Shown in pieces: positions 8,675 to 16,371 of a DNA stretch of 26,824 nucleotides. A model generated the notes under the pieces. That model saw only the letters and a list, made by a program, of their open reading frames with translations. It did no database searches and was not told the DNA's origin. The stretch spans positions 1-26,824 of the forward strand of contig CAIVVS010000079.1 of the NCBI GenBank assembly GCA_903909415.1, given 5' to 3'. Source of the stretch: an uncultured Pseudomonadota bacterium (GTDB lineage Bacteria > Pseudomonadota > Gammaproteobacteria > Burkholderiales > SG8-39). Both the position numbers and the translations under genes were made by a program. Every line of letters starts with the position of its first letter. Position 1 is the first letter of the stretch.

Positions 8675-9555
8675 TTTTCCCGCCCGAAAAGGCCGGCCGG
8701 GCGCACCAGCAGCACGATCGCCATGATCACGAACACCACGGTGGAAGACGCCTCCGCGTAGAACACGCGCGTCAGGCCCTCCACCAGGCCCAGCCCCAGG
8801 CCGGTCAGGATGGAGCCGAGTATCGAGCCCATGCCGCCTATCACCACCACGGCGAACACCGTGATGATGATGTTGGAGCCCATCAGCGGATTGATCTGGA
8901 TGATGGGCGCCGCCAGCACGCCCGCGATCGCCGCCAGCGCGACGCCGAACCCGTAGGTGAGCGTCACCATGAGCGGCACGTTGATGCCGAATGCCTGCAC
9001 CAGCGCCGGGTTCTCGGTGCCGGCGCGAAGGTACGCGCCCAGCCGGGTGCGCTCGATCACGTACCAGGTGAGGAGGCACACCAGCAGCGATGCGACCACG
9101 ACGAAGGCCCGGTAGTTGGGCAGGATCATGAAGCCGAGGTTGGTGGCGCCGCGCAGCAGCTCGGGAACCTGGTAGGGCTGACCGGAGACCCCGAACTGGT
9201 CGCGGTACACCCCCTCCACCACCAGCGCGAGGCCGAAGGTGAGCAGCAATCCGTAGAGGTGGTCGAGCTTGTAGATCCACTGCATCAGCAGGCGCTCGAC
9301 GACGATGCCGAACAGGCCGACCGCCAGCGGTGCGAGCAGCAGGCTCCACCAGAACCCCAGCCCGCCGTACTCGAGGAGCATCCACGCGCCGTACGCACCC
9401 ATCATGTACATGGCGCCGTGCGTGAAATTGATGATGTTCAACAGGCCGAAGATCACCGCCAGGCCGAGCGACAGCAGGGCGTAGAACGAGCCGTTCACCA
9501 GGCCCAGCAGCAGCTGGCCCAGGAACGCCTGTATGGGAATGCCGAAGATCTCCAT
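8671..9555 (-). CDS. livH: Branched-chain amino-acid-type ABC transporter permease (LivH-like)
   Basis: A 294-residue integral membrane permease and partner of LivM. It shows the LivH hallmarks LVNGSFYALLSLGLAVIFGL near the N-terminus, then IINFTHGAMYMMGAYGAW, the coupling loop RTRLGAYLRAGTENPALVQAFGI near 169-191, and VVIGGMGSILGSILTG near 235-250. It ends RPAGLFGREK, also typical. The gene lies 51 bases after livK, with a long palindrome in between, and overlaps livM by four bases. The transported solute cannot be told from the permease alone. Confidence 0.95.
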   Translation of the reverse strand: MEIFGIPIQAFLGQLLLGLVNGSFYALLSLGLAVIFGLLNIINFTHGAMYMMGAYGAWMLLEYGGLGFWWSLLLAPLAVGLFGIVVERLLMQWIYKLDHLYGLLLTFGLALVVEGVYRDQFGVSGQPYQVPELLRGATNLGFMILPNYRAFVVVASLLVCLLTWYVIERTRLGAYLRAGTENPALVQAFGINVPLMVTLTYGFGVALAAIAGVLAAPIIQINPLMGSNIIITVFAVVVIGGMGSILGSILTGLGLGLVEGLTRVFYAEASSTVVFVIMAIVLLVRPAGLFGREK

Positions 9556-9566
9556 GCGTGTCGCCC

Positions 9567-9590
9567 CCGGCAGGCCGCGCGGCCTGCCGG
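9567..9590. repeat. Perfect 24-base palindrome between livK and livH
   Basis: Arms CCGGCAGGCC and GGCCTGCCGG flank GCGC, giving a 10-base-pair stem with a four-base loop in RNA. It sits just after the binding-protein gene and before the permease genes. There is no T-run after the stem on the minus strand. A stable hairpin in this place can protect the upstream mRNA end or cause partial termination, so that binding protein is made in excess over permease, as known for malE-malF. Confidence 0.6.
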
Positions 9591-9606
9591 AGTCATTCCT
9601 CCGCGA

Positions 9607-10854
9607 TTACTTCTTCACCAACGGGCACTTGGAATCGGACAACGGCTGGTAGGCCTGGCTGCCCGGGATCGTCGCCTTGATCGTGTAGTAGTCCCACGGG
9701 TACTTGGACTCCGAGGGCTTCTTCACCTGCATCAGGTACATGTCATGGACCATCCGGCCGTCGGCGCGGATGCTCCCGCCCTTGGCGAACAGGTCGTTGA
9801 TCTTGGCCTTCTTCAGCTCGCCCATGACCGCGTCCGAATCGTCCGTGCCCGCGGCCTGCACCGCCTTCAGGTAATTGAGCGTGGCGGAGTAGACGCCGGC
9901 GTGCACCATGGTCGGCATCTTCTTCATCTTGTCGAAGAAGCGCCGGCCGAACTTGCGCGTATCGTCGTTCAGGTCCCAGTACCAGCCGTCGGTCAGGTAC
10001 ATGCCCTGCGTCGTGGGCAGGCCCAGCGAGTGGATGTCGGTGATGAACACCAGCAGGCCGGCGAGCTGCTGGTTCTTGGTGATGCCGAACTCGTTCGCGG
10101 CCTTGATCGAGTTGATCGTGTCGCCGCCCGCATTGGCCAGCCCCACGATCTGCGCCTTGGAGCTCTGCGCCTGCAGCAGGAAGGAAGAGAAGTCCGCCGC
10201 GTTGAGCGGGTGGCGGACCGCTCCCTTGACCTCGCCGCCGCCCTTCTTCACCACCGCAGCGGTGTCGGCCTCCAGCGAGTGGCCGAAAGCGTAGTCGGCG
10301 GTGAGGAAGAACCAGCTCTTGCCCCCCTGCTTGACGATCGCGTTGCCGGTGCCGTTGGCCAGCGCGTAGGTGTCGTAGGCATAGTGCACCGTGTAGGGCG
10401 TGCAATCCTCGTTCGTCAGGCGGGTGCTGGCGGCGCCGACGTTCATGTTGATGCGCTTCTTCTCGGCCGAAACCTTGGCCGTCGCGATGCCGACCGCCGA
10501 GTTCAGGATGTCGGTGATCATGTCCACGCCCTGCGTGTCGTACCACTCCCGCGCCTTGTTGGCGCCGACGTCGGCCTTGTTCTGGTGGTCCGCGCCGATC
10601 ACGTCGATGTTCTTGCCCATCACCTTGCCGCCGAAGTCGGCCACGGCCATCTTCGCCGCCTCCACCGAGCCCTGCCCGCCGAGGTCCGAGTACAGGCCGG
10701 ACATGTCGGTCAGCACGCCGATGCGCACGACGTCGCCGCTGATGCCCTTGGCAGGCGCCCCCTTCGCGGGGCCCTTGGCCGCCTGCGACAGGACCGCCAG
10801 GGGCGTGGCCGCGAATGCCGCGCCAACCAGCAACGGAATCAGTTTGCGTTTCAT
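9607..10854 (-). CDS. livK: ABC transporter periplasmic binding protein, branched-chain amino-acid type (LivK-like)
   Basis: A 415-residue solute-binding protein of the Peripla_BP_6 group. Residues 1-24 are a signal peptide (MKRK start, hydrophobic core, cleavage near LSQA), followed by a short PAKG-APAKG repeat. The mature protein has VVRIGVLTDMSGLYSDLGGQG, the usual ligand-lobe opening, then ITDILNSAVGIATAKV and FFLTADYAFGHSLEAD. These relatives, longer than the amino-acid binders of about 370 residues, often bind aromatic or other carboxylates, amides or urea in betaproteobacteria. The gene lies between the ATPase genes and permease genes. Linkage to an acyl-CoA synthetase suggests an organic-acid ligand. 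Confidence 0.94.
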   Translation of the reverse strand: MKRKLIPLLVGAAFAATPLAVLSQAAKGPAKGAPAKGISGDVVRIGVLTDMSGLYSDLGGQGSVEAAKMAVADFGGKVMGKNIDVIGADHQNKADVGANKAREWYDTQGVDMITDILNSAVGIATAKVSAEKKRINMNVGAASTRLTNEDCTPYTVHYAYDTYALANGTGNAIVKQGGKSWFFLTADYAFGHSLEADTAAVVKKGGGEVKGAVRHPLNAADFSSFLLQAQSSKAQIVGLANAGGDTINSIKAANEFGITKNQQLAGLLVFITDIHSLGLPTTQGMYLTDGWYWDLNDDTRKFGRRFFDKMKKMPTMVHAGVYSATLNYLKAVQAAGTDDSDAVMGELKKAKINDLFAKGGSIRADGRMVHDMYLMQVKKPSESKYPWDYYTIKATIPGSQAYQPLSDSKCPLVKK

Positions 10855-10877
10855 GTTTCGTCTCCTCGTTATAGGGC

Positions 10878-11597
10878 TCAGACGCCCAGGTAGTCGTGCA
10901 GCATGCCCATCTTCGACTGAAGCTCGGACGCCGCGAATCCCTCCACGATGCGCCCGTGCTCCATCACGAAAAACCGGTCGGCCAGCGGCGCTGCGAAGCG
11001 GAAGTTCTGCTCCACCATCACCACCGTGTATCCCTTCTGCTTCAGCATGCGGATCATTCGGTCCAGCGCCTGCACGATCACGGGCGCGAGGCCCTCCGAG
11101 ATCTCGTCCAGGAGCAGCATCCTGGCGCCGGTCCGCAGGATGCGGGCCACCGCGAGCATCTGCTGCTCCCCGCCGGACAGGCGCGTGCCCTGGCTGGCGC
11201 GACGCTCCGCCAGGTTGGGGAACATCGCGTAGAGTTCCTCCACCTCCATGCCGCCGCTCGCCACCCTGGGCGGCAGCATCAGGTTCTCCTCGGCGGAGAG
11301 GCTGGCGAAGATGCCACGCTCCTCGGGGCAGTAGCCGATGCCCAGGTGCGCGATCCTGTGCGGAGGCATGGCGATCGCCTCGCGCCCGTTGATCATGACC
11401 GAACCGGTCCGGCGCCCGACCAGCCCGAGGATGGACTTGAGCGTAGTGGTGCGCCCGGCGCCGTTGCGCCCCAGCAGGGTCACCACCTCGCCGCGGTTCA
11501 CCGAAAAGTCCACCCCGTGGAGGATGTGTGACTCTCCGTAGAATGCGTGAAGGTTGGATACGCGCAGGTACTCCACGCCGCTTGCCGGGGATGCCAT
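10878..11597 (-). CDS. livF: ABC transporter ATP-binding protein, LivF-like, with altered Walker A
   Basis: A 239-residue cytoplasmic ATPase subunit. The Walker A motif reads GRNGAGRTT (43-51): Arg49 (codon CGC) takes the place of the almost invariant lysine. The signature LSGGEQQ (140-146) and Walker B MLLLDE with Glu165 are intact. The Q-loop position has Glu92 in CPEERG and the switch position has Gln197 in VEQN; both also occur in ordinary LivF proteins as I recall. Its ATG 11595-11597 comes one base after the livG stop. Together with LivG it would form a heterodimer with unequal ATP sites. I believe GRNGAGRTTT recurs in betaproteobacterial homologues, so it is not likely to be a sequencing error. 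Confidence 0.95.
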   Translation of the reverse strand: MASPASGVEYLRVSNLHAFYGESHILHGVDFSVNRGEVVTLLGRNGAGRTTTLKSILGLVGRRTGSVMINGREAIAMPPHRIAHLGIGYCPEERGIFASLSAEENLMLPPRVASGGMEVEELYAMFPNLAERRASQGTRLSGGEQQMLAVARILRTGARMLLLDEISEGLAPVIVQALDRMIRMLKQKGYTVVMVEQNFRFAAPLADRFFVMEHGRIVEGFAASELQSKMGMLHDYLGV

Positions 11598-11598
11598 G

Positions 11599-12378
11599 TC
11601 AGCCGTGCGCCCCCTGCAACTCGCCCTGGGTGGTGCCCATGTAGGCCTCCATCACCTGGGGATTGCGCGACACCTCGGCGTACGGGCCCTCGGCGATGAT
11701 GCTGCCGCGCTGGAGGACGCTGATGGTGTCGGCGATGGAGGACACCACGTTCATGTTGTGCTCGACCATCAGGATGGTCCGGTTGGCCGAAACGCGCTTG
11801 ATCAGGCCGGTGACCCGGTCCACATCCTCGTGCCCCATTCCCTGGGTAGGCTCGTCCAGCAGCATCAGCTCCGGCTCCATCGCGAGCGTGGTCGCGATCT
11901 CGAGCGCGCGCTTGCGCCCGTAGGGCAGCTCGACCGTCCGGGTGGAGGCAAAGCCGCCGAGGTCGACCTGCTCCAGCAACTCTGCCGCGCGGGCGTCGAG
12001 CCCGGAGAGCGACTTCTCGGACTTCCAGAAGTGGAAGGAAGTCCCCAGGCCGCGTTGCAGGCCGATGCGCACGTTCTCCAGCACCGTGAGGTGGGGGAAC
12101 ACGGCGGAGATCTGGAACGAGCGGATGATGCCGCGCCGCGCGGTCTGCGCCGGACGTTCTTGCGTGATGTCCACGCCGTTGTAGAGGATCTTCCCGCTGG
12201 TCGGGATCAGGAACTTGGTGAGCAGGTTGAAGAACGTCGTCTTCCCCGCGCCGTTGGGGCCGATAAGGGCATGAATCTCGCCGCGGCGCACGCGCATGTC
12301 CACGCCGCTGACCGCGACGAAGCCCTTGAACTCCTTGGTCAGGCTGCGCGTTTCGAGAATGACTGCATCGGCCATCAT
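11599..12378 (-). CDS. livG: ABC transporter ATP-binding protein, LivG-like
   Basis: A 259-residue cytoplasmic ATPase subunit and partner of LivF. Walker A is canonical (GPNGAGKT, 40-47), as are Walker B LMLLDE with Glu176 and the switch histidine His207 in VEHN. The signature motif is unusual: LPYGRKR (151-157) in place of LSGGQ. The segment EPTQGMGHEDVDRV after Walker B marks the LivG branch. I chose ATG 12376-12378 because GGAG lies five bases upstream; a second ATG follows directly, and the frame runs on upstream through the leader hairpin without a ribosome site. First gene of the transporter block. Confidence 0.94.
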   Translation of the reverse strand: MMADAVILETRSLTKEFKGFVAVSGVDMRVRRGEIHALIGPNGAGKTTFFNLLTKFLIPTSGKILYNGVDITQERPAQTARRGIIRSFQISAVFPHLTVLENVRIGLQRGLGTSFHFWKSEKSLSGLDARAAELLEQVDLGGFASTRTVELPYGRKRALEIATTLAMEPELMLLDEPTQGMGHEDVDRVTGLIKRVSANRTILMVEHNMNVVSSIADTISVLQRGSIIAEGPYAEVSRNPQVMEAYMGTTQGELQGAHG

Positions 12379-12407
12379 CGCTGCTCCGGACTCCCCCAGC
12401 GGCCGGA

Positions 12408-12427
12408 GCCGGCGCACGCGCGCCGGC
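12408..12427 (-). promoter_or_regulatory. GC-rich hairpin in the livG leader
   Basis: GCCGGCGC (12408-12415) and GCGCCGGC (12420-12427) form a perfect eight-base stem with a four-base loop. It lies between the crotonase gene and livG, downstream of the promoter-like sequence at 12442-12470 and 30 bases before the livG start. It could be a terminator for the upstream acyl-CoA genes, lacking a T-run, or a stem in the livG leader that affects expression. Confidence 0.45.
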
Positions 12428-12441
12428 ATCCAGGCCGGCGC

Positions 12442-12470
12442 ATTATGCGGCAGCGGGGAAACCCGCGCAA
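12442..12470 (-). promoter_or_regulatory. Candidate sigma-70 promoter for livGFKHM
   Basis: On the minus strand TTGCGC (12465-12470) is separated by exactly 17 bases from CATAAT (12442-12447). Four of six and five of six positions match the consensus. Transcription would start near 12435, giving a leader of about 57 bases that includes the hairpin at 12408-12427. It would let the transporter be made separately from the upstream acyl-CoA synthetase and crotonase genes. Confidence 0.45.
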
Positions 12471-12483
12471 ATGGTTCATTCTC

Positions 12484-13314
12484 CTAGGCTTTTTCGCCCC
12501 ATTTGGGTGCGCGCTTGGCGACAAAGGCCGCGATACCCTCGGCCGAATCCGGCAGCATGAGGTTGCAGGTCATGGTTTCGGTCGCCAGCGCATAGGCGTC
12601 CTCCAGACCCATGTCGGCCTGCCTGTAGAAGGCCCGCTTGCCCAGCGCGATCACCTCGGCGCTGCGCGCAGTCACCGCCTCCGCAAAGCGCCGCACCTCG
12701 TCATCCAGCCGTTCGGCCGGCACCACGCTGTTCACCAGGCCCCATTCAAGCGCGGTTTCGGCATCGAACAAGTTGCCCGTGAGCAGCATTTCCATGGCCC
12801 GCTTGCGTCCGACGTTGCGCACCACGCCCACGACCGGCGAACTGCAGAAGACCCCGACATTGACGCCGGGCAGCGCGAAGCGCGCGGTATCCGCCGCGAC
12901 AGCCAGGTCGCACATGGAGACAAGCTGGCAGCCGGCGGCCGTGGCCACGCCGTGCACCCGCGCGATCACCGGCTGGGGCATCTGCGTCAGCTTGAGCATC
13001 ATCCGACCGCAGGACTCGAACAACGCCTGCTGCCAGGCACGGTCGGCGTCCGTCCCGCCCTGGTGCCCGCCCATTTCCTTGAGGTCATGCCCGGCGCAGA
13101 ACCCGCGCCCCGCCGCAGCGAGCACCACCACCCTGGCCGACGGGTCGGAAGCGACGCCCGCCAGTTCAGACTCAAGCGCGGCGATCATCTCCATCGACAG
13201 CGGATTGAATCGCTCGCCCCGGTTGAGCGTCAGGGTCACCACACCCCGGTCCTGTTGCCTGGTCACCAGGGGGGGCCGGGACAGCGGCGGATCCTGCGGG
13301 TCAGCTTCGCTCAT
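12484..13314 (-). CDS. Crotonase-fold protein (ECHDC3-like) lacking catalytic glutamates
   Basis: A 276-residue enoyl-CoA hydratase/isomerase superfamily member. The oxyanion-hole segments are present: GFCAGHDLKEMGG (71-83) and GVATAAGCQLVSMCDLAVAAD (122-142). The two acidic residues that catalyse hydration in classical enoyl-CoA hydratase are both absent: Gln130 in GCQL stands where Glu144 of the rat enzyme is, and Gly150 in LPGVNVG where Glu164 is. The same pattern occurs in the mammalian ECHDC3 group, which this protein resembles along its length. It probably binds acyl-CoA but may not hydrate. GGAGG precedes the ATG; the acyl-CoA synthetase ends 34 bases upstream on the same strand, so the two are likely co-expressed. 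Confidence 0.88.
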   Translation of the reverse strand: MSEADPQDPPLSRPPLVTRQQDRGVVTLTLNRGERFNPLSMEMIAALESELAGVASDPSARVVVLAAAGRGFCAGHDLKEMGGHQGGTDADRAWQQALFESCGRMMLKLTQMPQPVIARVHGVATAAGCQLVSMCDLAVAADTARFALPGVNVGVFCSSPVVGVVRNVGRKRAMEMLLTGNLFDAETALEWGLVNSVVPAERLDDEVRRFAEAVTARSAEVIALGKRAFYRQADMGLEDAYALATETMTCNLMLPDSAEGIAAFVAKRAPKWGEKA

Positions 13315-13348
13315 TGCGTTCCTCCGTCACGGTACGCGGGGCGTCCGG

Positions 13349-15016
13349 CTACTCGATCGCCGCGGCCGAACGCGCCTGTTCGCGCAGCACGAACTTCTGG
13401 ATCTTGCCGGTGGAGGTCTTCGGCAGCACGCAGAAGACGACCTTGCGCGGGCACTTGAAGTGGGCAAGGTGGTCCCGGCAGTGCGCGATCACGTCCTCCC
13501 CGGAGAGCGTGGCTCCCTGCTTGAGTTCGACGAAGGCGCACGGCGTCTCCCCCCAATTGGGGTCCGGCGTGGCGACCACCGCGCAGGCCAGCACCGCGGG
13601 ATGGCGGTAGATCGCGTCCTCGACTTCCAGCGACGAGATGTTCTCCCCGCCCGAGATGATGATGTCCTTCGAGCGATCCTTGATCTTCACGTACCCGTCC
13701 GGGTGCAGCACCGCCAGGTCTCCGGTATGGAACCAGCCGCCGGCGAAGGCCTCCTGCGTGGCCTTGGGGTTCTTAAGGTAGCCCTTCATGGCGATGTTGC
13801 CGCGGAACATCACTTCGCCCATGGTCTCCCCGTCTGCGGGCACCTCGCGCATGGTCTCGGGATCCATCACCGTCAGGCCCTCCTGGAGGTGGTAGCGCAC
13901 GCCCTGGCGCCCAAGGCGCTCGGTGCGCTTGCCGATGTCCAGCGCGGCCCACTCGTCCTGCTTGGCGCACACCGCCGCGGGCCCGTAGACCTCCGTCAAC
14001 CCGTACACATGGGACAACTCGAATCCCATGCGTTCCATGCCCTCGATCATGGAAGCGGGCGGCGCCGCCGCCGCGACCATGGCATGGACCTTGTGCGTGA
14101 TCCCGGCCTTCATCTCGTCGGGCGCGTTGATCAGGCTGGAATGCACGATGGGCGCGCCGCAGTAATGCGTCACCTTGTGCTCGCGCATCAGGTCGAACAC
14201 GGCCTTCGGCTCGACGCGGCGCAGGCACACGTTGGTGCCGGCATTGGCGGCAATGGTCCAGGGAAAGGTCCAGCCGTTGCAGTGGAACATCGGCAGGGTC
14301 CAGAGGTAGACCACGTGGTGCGGCATGCCCCAGACCAGCATGTTGGACACCGCGTTCAGGTAGGCGCCGCGGTGGTGGTACACGACACCCTTCGGATTGC
14401 CGGTGGTGCCCGAGGTGTAGTTGAGCGCGATGGCCTCCCACTCGTCCTCCGGGCGCCGCCATGCGAACGCGGGATCACCGCCTGCGAGGAAGGCCTCGTA
14501 CTCGGCCGCGCCGATCCGCTCCCCGGGGCCCGCATACTCCGCGTCATCCACGTCGACGATGAAGGGCTTCGCCTTGGAAAGCGACGCGGCTTTGTGCATC
14601 ACCGGGGCGAACTCGCGGTCCACGATCACGAGCTTCGCCTCGCCATGATCGAGCATGAACGCGATCGACTCGGCGTCCAGCCGGGTGTTCAGCGCGCACA
14701 GAACCGCTCCAAGCATCGGCACGCCGAAGTGGCACTCGACCATCTCCGGCGTGTTCGCGAGCATTACCGCAACGGTGTCGCCGACGCCCACTCCGGACGC
14801 GGCCAGCGCGCTCGCCAGCCTGCGCGAGCGGGCATAGGTTTCCGCCCAGGTATAGCGGCGCTTGCCGTGGACCACCGCAAGGCGCTGCGGGTGCACGCTA
14901 GCGGTGCGGTCGATGAAACTGAGGGGCGTGAGGGGAACGTGGTTGGCTGCGTTCCTGTCGAGGTCCCGCGCGTAGGGTGAGGCGCCGGGCGCGCCGGCAT
15001 TGTGCGTTGCAGCCAT
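13349..15016 (-). CDS. Acyl-CoA synthetase (AMP-forming)
   Basis: Activates a carboxylic acid to its CoA thioester through an acyl-adenylate. The 555-residue protein has all the main ANL-superfamily motifs: YTSGTTGNPKG (200-210), VYGLTEVYG, GWFHTGDLA, the hinge region DGYVKIKDRSKDIIISGGENIS, and the C-terminal catalytic Lys538 in PKTSTGKIQK. The N-terminal part (VPLTPLSFIDRTASVHP) and overall pattern are those of the medium-chain/DmdB/AlkK-like ligases, which take medium-chain, methylated or aryl-aliphatic acids. The exact acid is not predictable. Only a weak GGA lies before the ATG at 15014-15016. It heads the run of genes through the transporter, which suggests import followed by CoA trapping. 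Confidence 0.93.
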   Translation of the reverse strand: MAATHNAGAPGASPYARDLDRNAANHVPLTPLSFIDRTASVHPQRLAVVHGKRRYTWAETYARSRRLASALAASGVGVGDTVAVMLANTPEMVECHFGVPMLGAVLCALNTRLDAESIAFMLDHGEAKLVIVDREFAPVMHKAASLSKAKPFIVDVDDAEYAGPGERIGAAEYEAFLAGGDPAFAWRRPEDEWEAIALNYTSGTTGNPKGVVYHHRGAYLNAVSNMLVWGMPHHVVYLWTLPMFHCNGWTFPWTIAANAGTNVCLRRVEPKAVFDLMREHKVTHYCGAPIVHSSLINAPDEMKAGITHKVHAMVAAAAPPASMIEGMERMGFELSHVYGLTEVYGPAAVCAKQDEWAALDIGKRTERLGRQGVRYHLQEGLTVMDPETMREVPADGETMGEVMFRGNIAMKGYLKNPKATQEAFAGGWFHTGDLAVLHPDGYVKIKDRSKDIIISGGENISSLEVEDAIYRHPAVLACAVVATPDPNWGETPCAFVELKQGATLSGEDVIAHCRDHLAHFKCPRKVVFCVLPKTSTGKIQKFVLREQARSAAAIE

Positions 15017-15084
15017 GTTCCGGTCCGGTGGATGAAGGGGGCGACGATTCTGCCATGAAACACCAGGCGTACTTTCCGCACTGC

Positions 15085-15111
15085 AGCCCCCCGGCCGGCG
15101 CGCAGGGGGCT
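15085..15111 (-). terminator. Stem-loop at the end of dnaQ
   Basis: AGCCCCC (15085-15091) and GGGGGCT (15105-15111) form a seven-base stem around a 13-base GC-rich loop, overlapping the dnaQ stop codon. It is in the right place to end the rnhA-dnaQ transcript before the acyl-CoA synthetase gene. No T-run follows, so strength is uncertain. The rest of 15017-15109 shows no gene. Confidence 0.4.
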
Positions 15112-15832
15112 ACCGTTCCAGCAGCCCGTGCCAGAGGGACTTGCCCTTCACCGCCTTGCCGATGCCGGCCAGCACGCGCTCGTGCTCGGCGAGTTCTTCC
15201 TCGTTCGCCCGCACCACCACCAGGTTGGCGCGGTCGATCTCTCCGCCGAAATCCTGCGCGTCCTGCGCGACGGCCGCGTCGGATTCAGCCGGGCCGCCCG
15301 ACAGCAGGCTGTCCTGGCCGCGGGTCATGGACAGGTACACCTCGGCAAGCAGTTCCGCATCCAGGAGGGCGCCATGCAGGGTGCGGTGCGAGTTGTCGAT
15401 CCCGTAGCGCTCGCACAGCGCGTCCAGCGAATTGCGCTTGCCGGGGTGAAGTTCCTTGGCCATGCGCAGGCTGTCGGCCACGCCCTCGCAGTAGGTCGAC
15501 AGCGGCTTCATGCCGCAACGGCCGAGTTCCTGGTCGAGGAACTCCACGTCGAAGGCCGCGTTGTGTATCACCAGTTCCGCGCCCTTGATGTATTCGATGA
15601 ACTCGGCCGCCACCTCGGGAAACTTCGGCTTGTCGAGCAGGAAATCGTCGCTGATGCCGTGCACCGCGAGCGCACCGGCCTCGCTCTTGCGCTCGGGATT
15701 GAGGTAATGGTGGAAATGCCGCCCGGACAGGCGGCGGTCGACCAGTTCCACGCAGCCTATCTCGATCACCCGGTCGCCCAGGCGTGCGTTCAGTCCGGTG
15801 GTCTCCGTGTCGAGAACGATCTGCCTGCTCAT
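15110..15832 (-). CDS. dnaQ: DNA polymerase III subunit epsilon (3'-5' proofreading exonuclease)
   Basis: The proofreading exonuclease of the replicative polymerase, 240 residues. The DEDDh active site is complete: Asp8 and Glu10 in LDTETTG, Asp95 in [13 protein letters not shown], and His153 with Asp158 in HGALLDAE. The second half, after about residue 175, is the linker and C-terminal tail that binds the polymerase alpha subunit. I chose ATG 15830-15832, just before the exonuclease fold; it overlaps the rnhA stop by four bases (ATGA), which implies translational coupling. In E. coli rnhA and dnaQ are also neighbours but are transcribed divergently, so co-direction here is a different arrangement. 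Confidence 0.97.
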   Translation of the reverse strand: MSRQIVLDTETTGLNARLGDRVIEIGCVELVDRRLSGRHFHHYLNPERKSEAGALAVHGISDDFLLDKPKFPEVAAEFIEYIKGAELVIHNAAFDVEFLDQELGRCGMKPLSTYCEGVADSLRMAKELHPGKRNSLDALCERYGIDNSHRTLHGALLDAELLAEVYLSMTRGQDSLLSGGPAESDAAVAQDAQDFGGEIDRANLVVVRANEEELAEHERVLAGIGKAVKGKSLWHGLLER

Positions 15833-16335
15833 CGTCCTGCCCCGCCCGAGCGGGCCGCCTCGACGCCGCGGTTGGCCAACTGGTCCGCCCGCTCGTTCTC
15901 CGGGTGACCCGCGTGGCCCTTGACCCAGTGCCAGGTGATGCGGTGCTGCTGCACCAGGGCATCCATTTCCTTCCAGAGGTCCATGTTCTTCACCGGCTTC
16001 TTGTCCGCGGTGAGCCAGCCGCGCCGCTTCCAGCTCGCCAGCCACTCGGAGATCCCTTTCTGGACGTACTGCGAGTCGGTATAGACCTGTACGGTGCACG
16101 GGCGCTTCAGCACTTCCAGCGCGCGGATCACCGCCATCATCTCCATCCGGTTGTTGGTGGTCGCGGGCTCGCCGCCGAAGAGTTCGCGCTCCTCGCCGCC
16201 GAAGCGCATCAATGCACCCCATCCACCGGCGCCGGGATTGCCCTTGCAGGCGCCGTCCGTGTAGATCCGAACCGTCTCACCAGCCCTGCCACCTTCCGCC
16301 TGCGCATCCAAAATCCGTAGCTCCCCTGTTTCCAT
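15829..16335 (-). CDS. rnhA: Ribonuclease HI
   Basis: Cuts the RNA strand of RNA-DNA hybrids, removing primers and R-loops. With the ATG at 16333-16335 the product has 168 residues; the catalytic acids are Asp27 in [18 protein letters not shown], Glu65 in [10 protein letters not shown], Asp87 in VYTDSQYV and Asp151 in NERADQLAN. His141 in [11 protein letters not shown] is the conserved helper histidine. The start is uncertain: a TTG lies four codons further upstream, and an in-frame TTG at codon 9 is preceded by GGGGAG at nine bases, so the first 8-20 residues, which are not part of the RNase fold, may be absent. It overlaps dnaQ by four bases. Confidence 0.95.
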   Translation of the reverse strand: METGELRILDAQAEGGRAGETVRIYTDGACKGNPGAGGWGALMRFGGEERELFGGEPATTNNRMEMMAVIRALEVLKRPCTVQVYTDSQYVQKGISEWLASWKRRGWLTADKKPVKNMDLWKEMDALVQQHRITWHWVKGHAGHPENERADQLANRGVEAARSGGAGR

Positions 16336-16371
16336 CTCGAATCGCAATACCTGCGGCCCCGCCGCCCGACC

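Noticed and set aside
9259..10893. Long open frame of 544 codons on the plus strand opposite livH and livK
   Set aside because: It is antisense to well-recognised genes, has His/Arg/Val/Asp-rich composition typical of a GC-rich shadow frame, and matches no known domain.
12638..14980. Open frame of 780 codons on the plus strand opposite the crotonase and acyl-CoA synthetase genes
   Set aside because: Shadow of two clear minus-strand genes; low-complexity His/Arg/Gly-rich translation with no ribosome site or domain.
1..15016. A DMSP demethylation (dmdBCD) pathway, because the dehydrogenase and acyl-CoA synthetase resemble DmdC and DmdB
   Set aside because: These families are widespread in fatty-acid metabolism, the genes are far apart, no dmdA is present, and the crotonase lacks hydratase residues.
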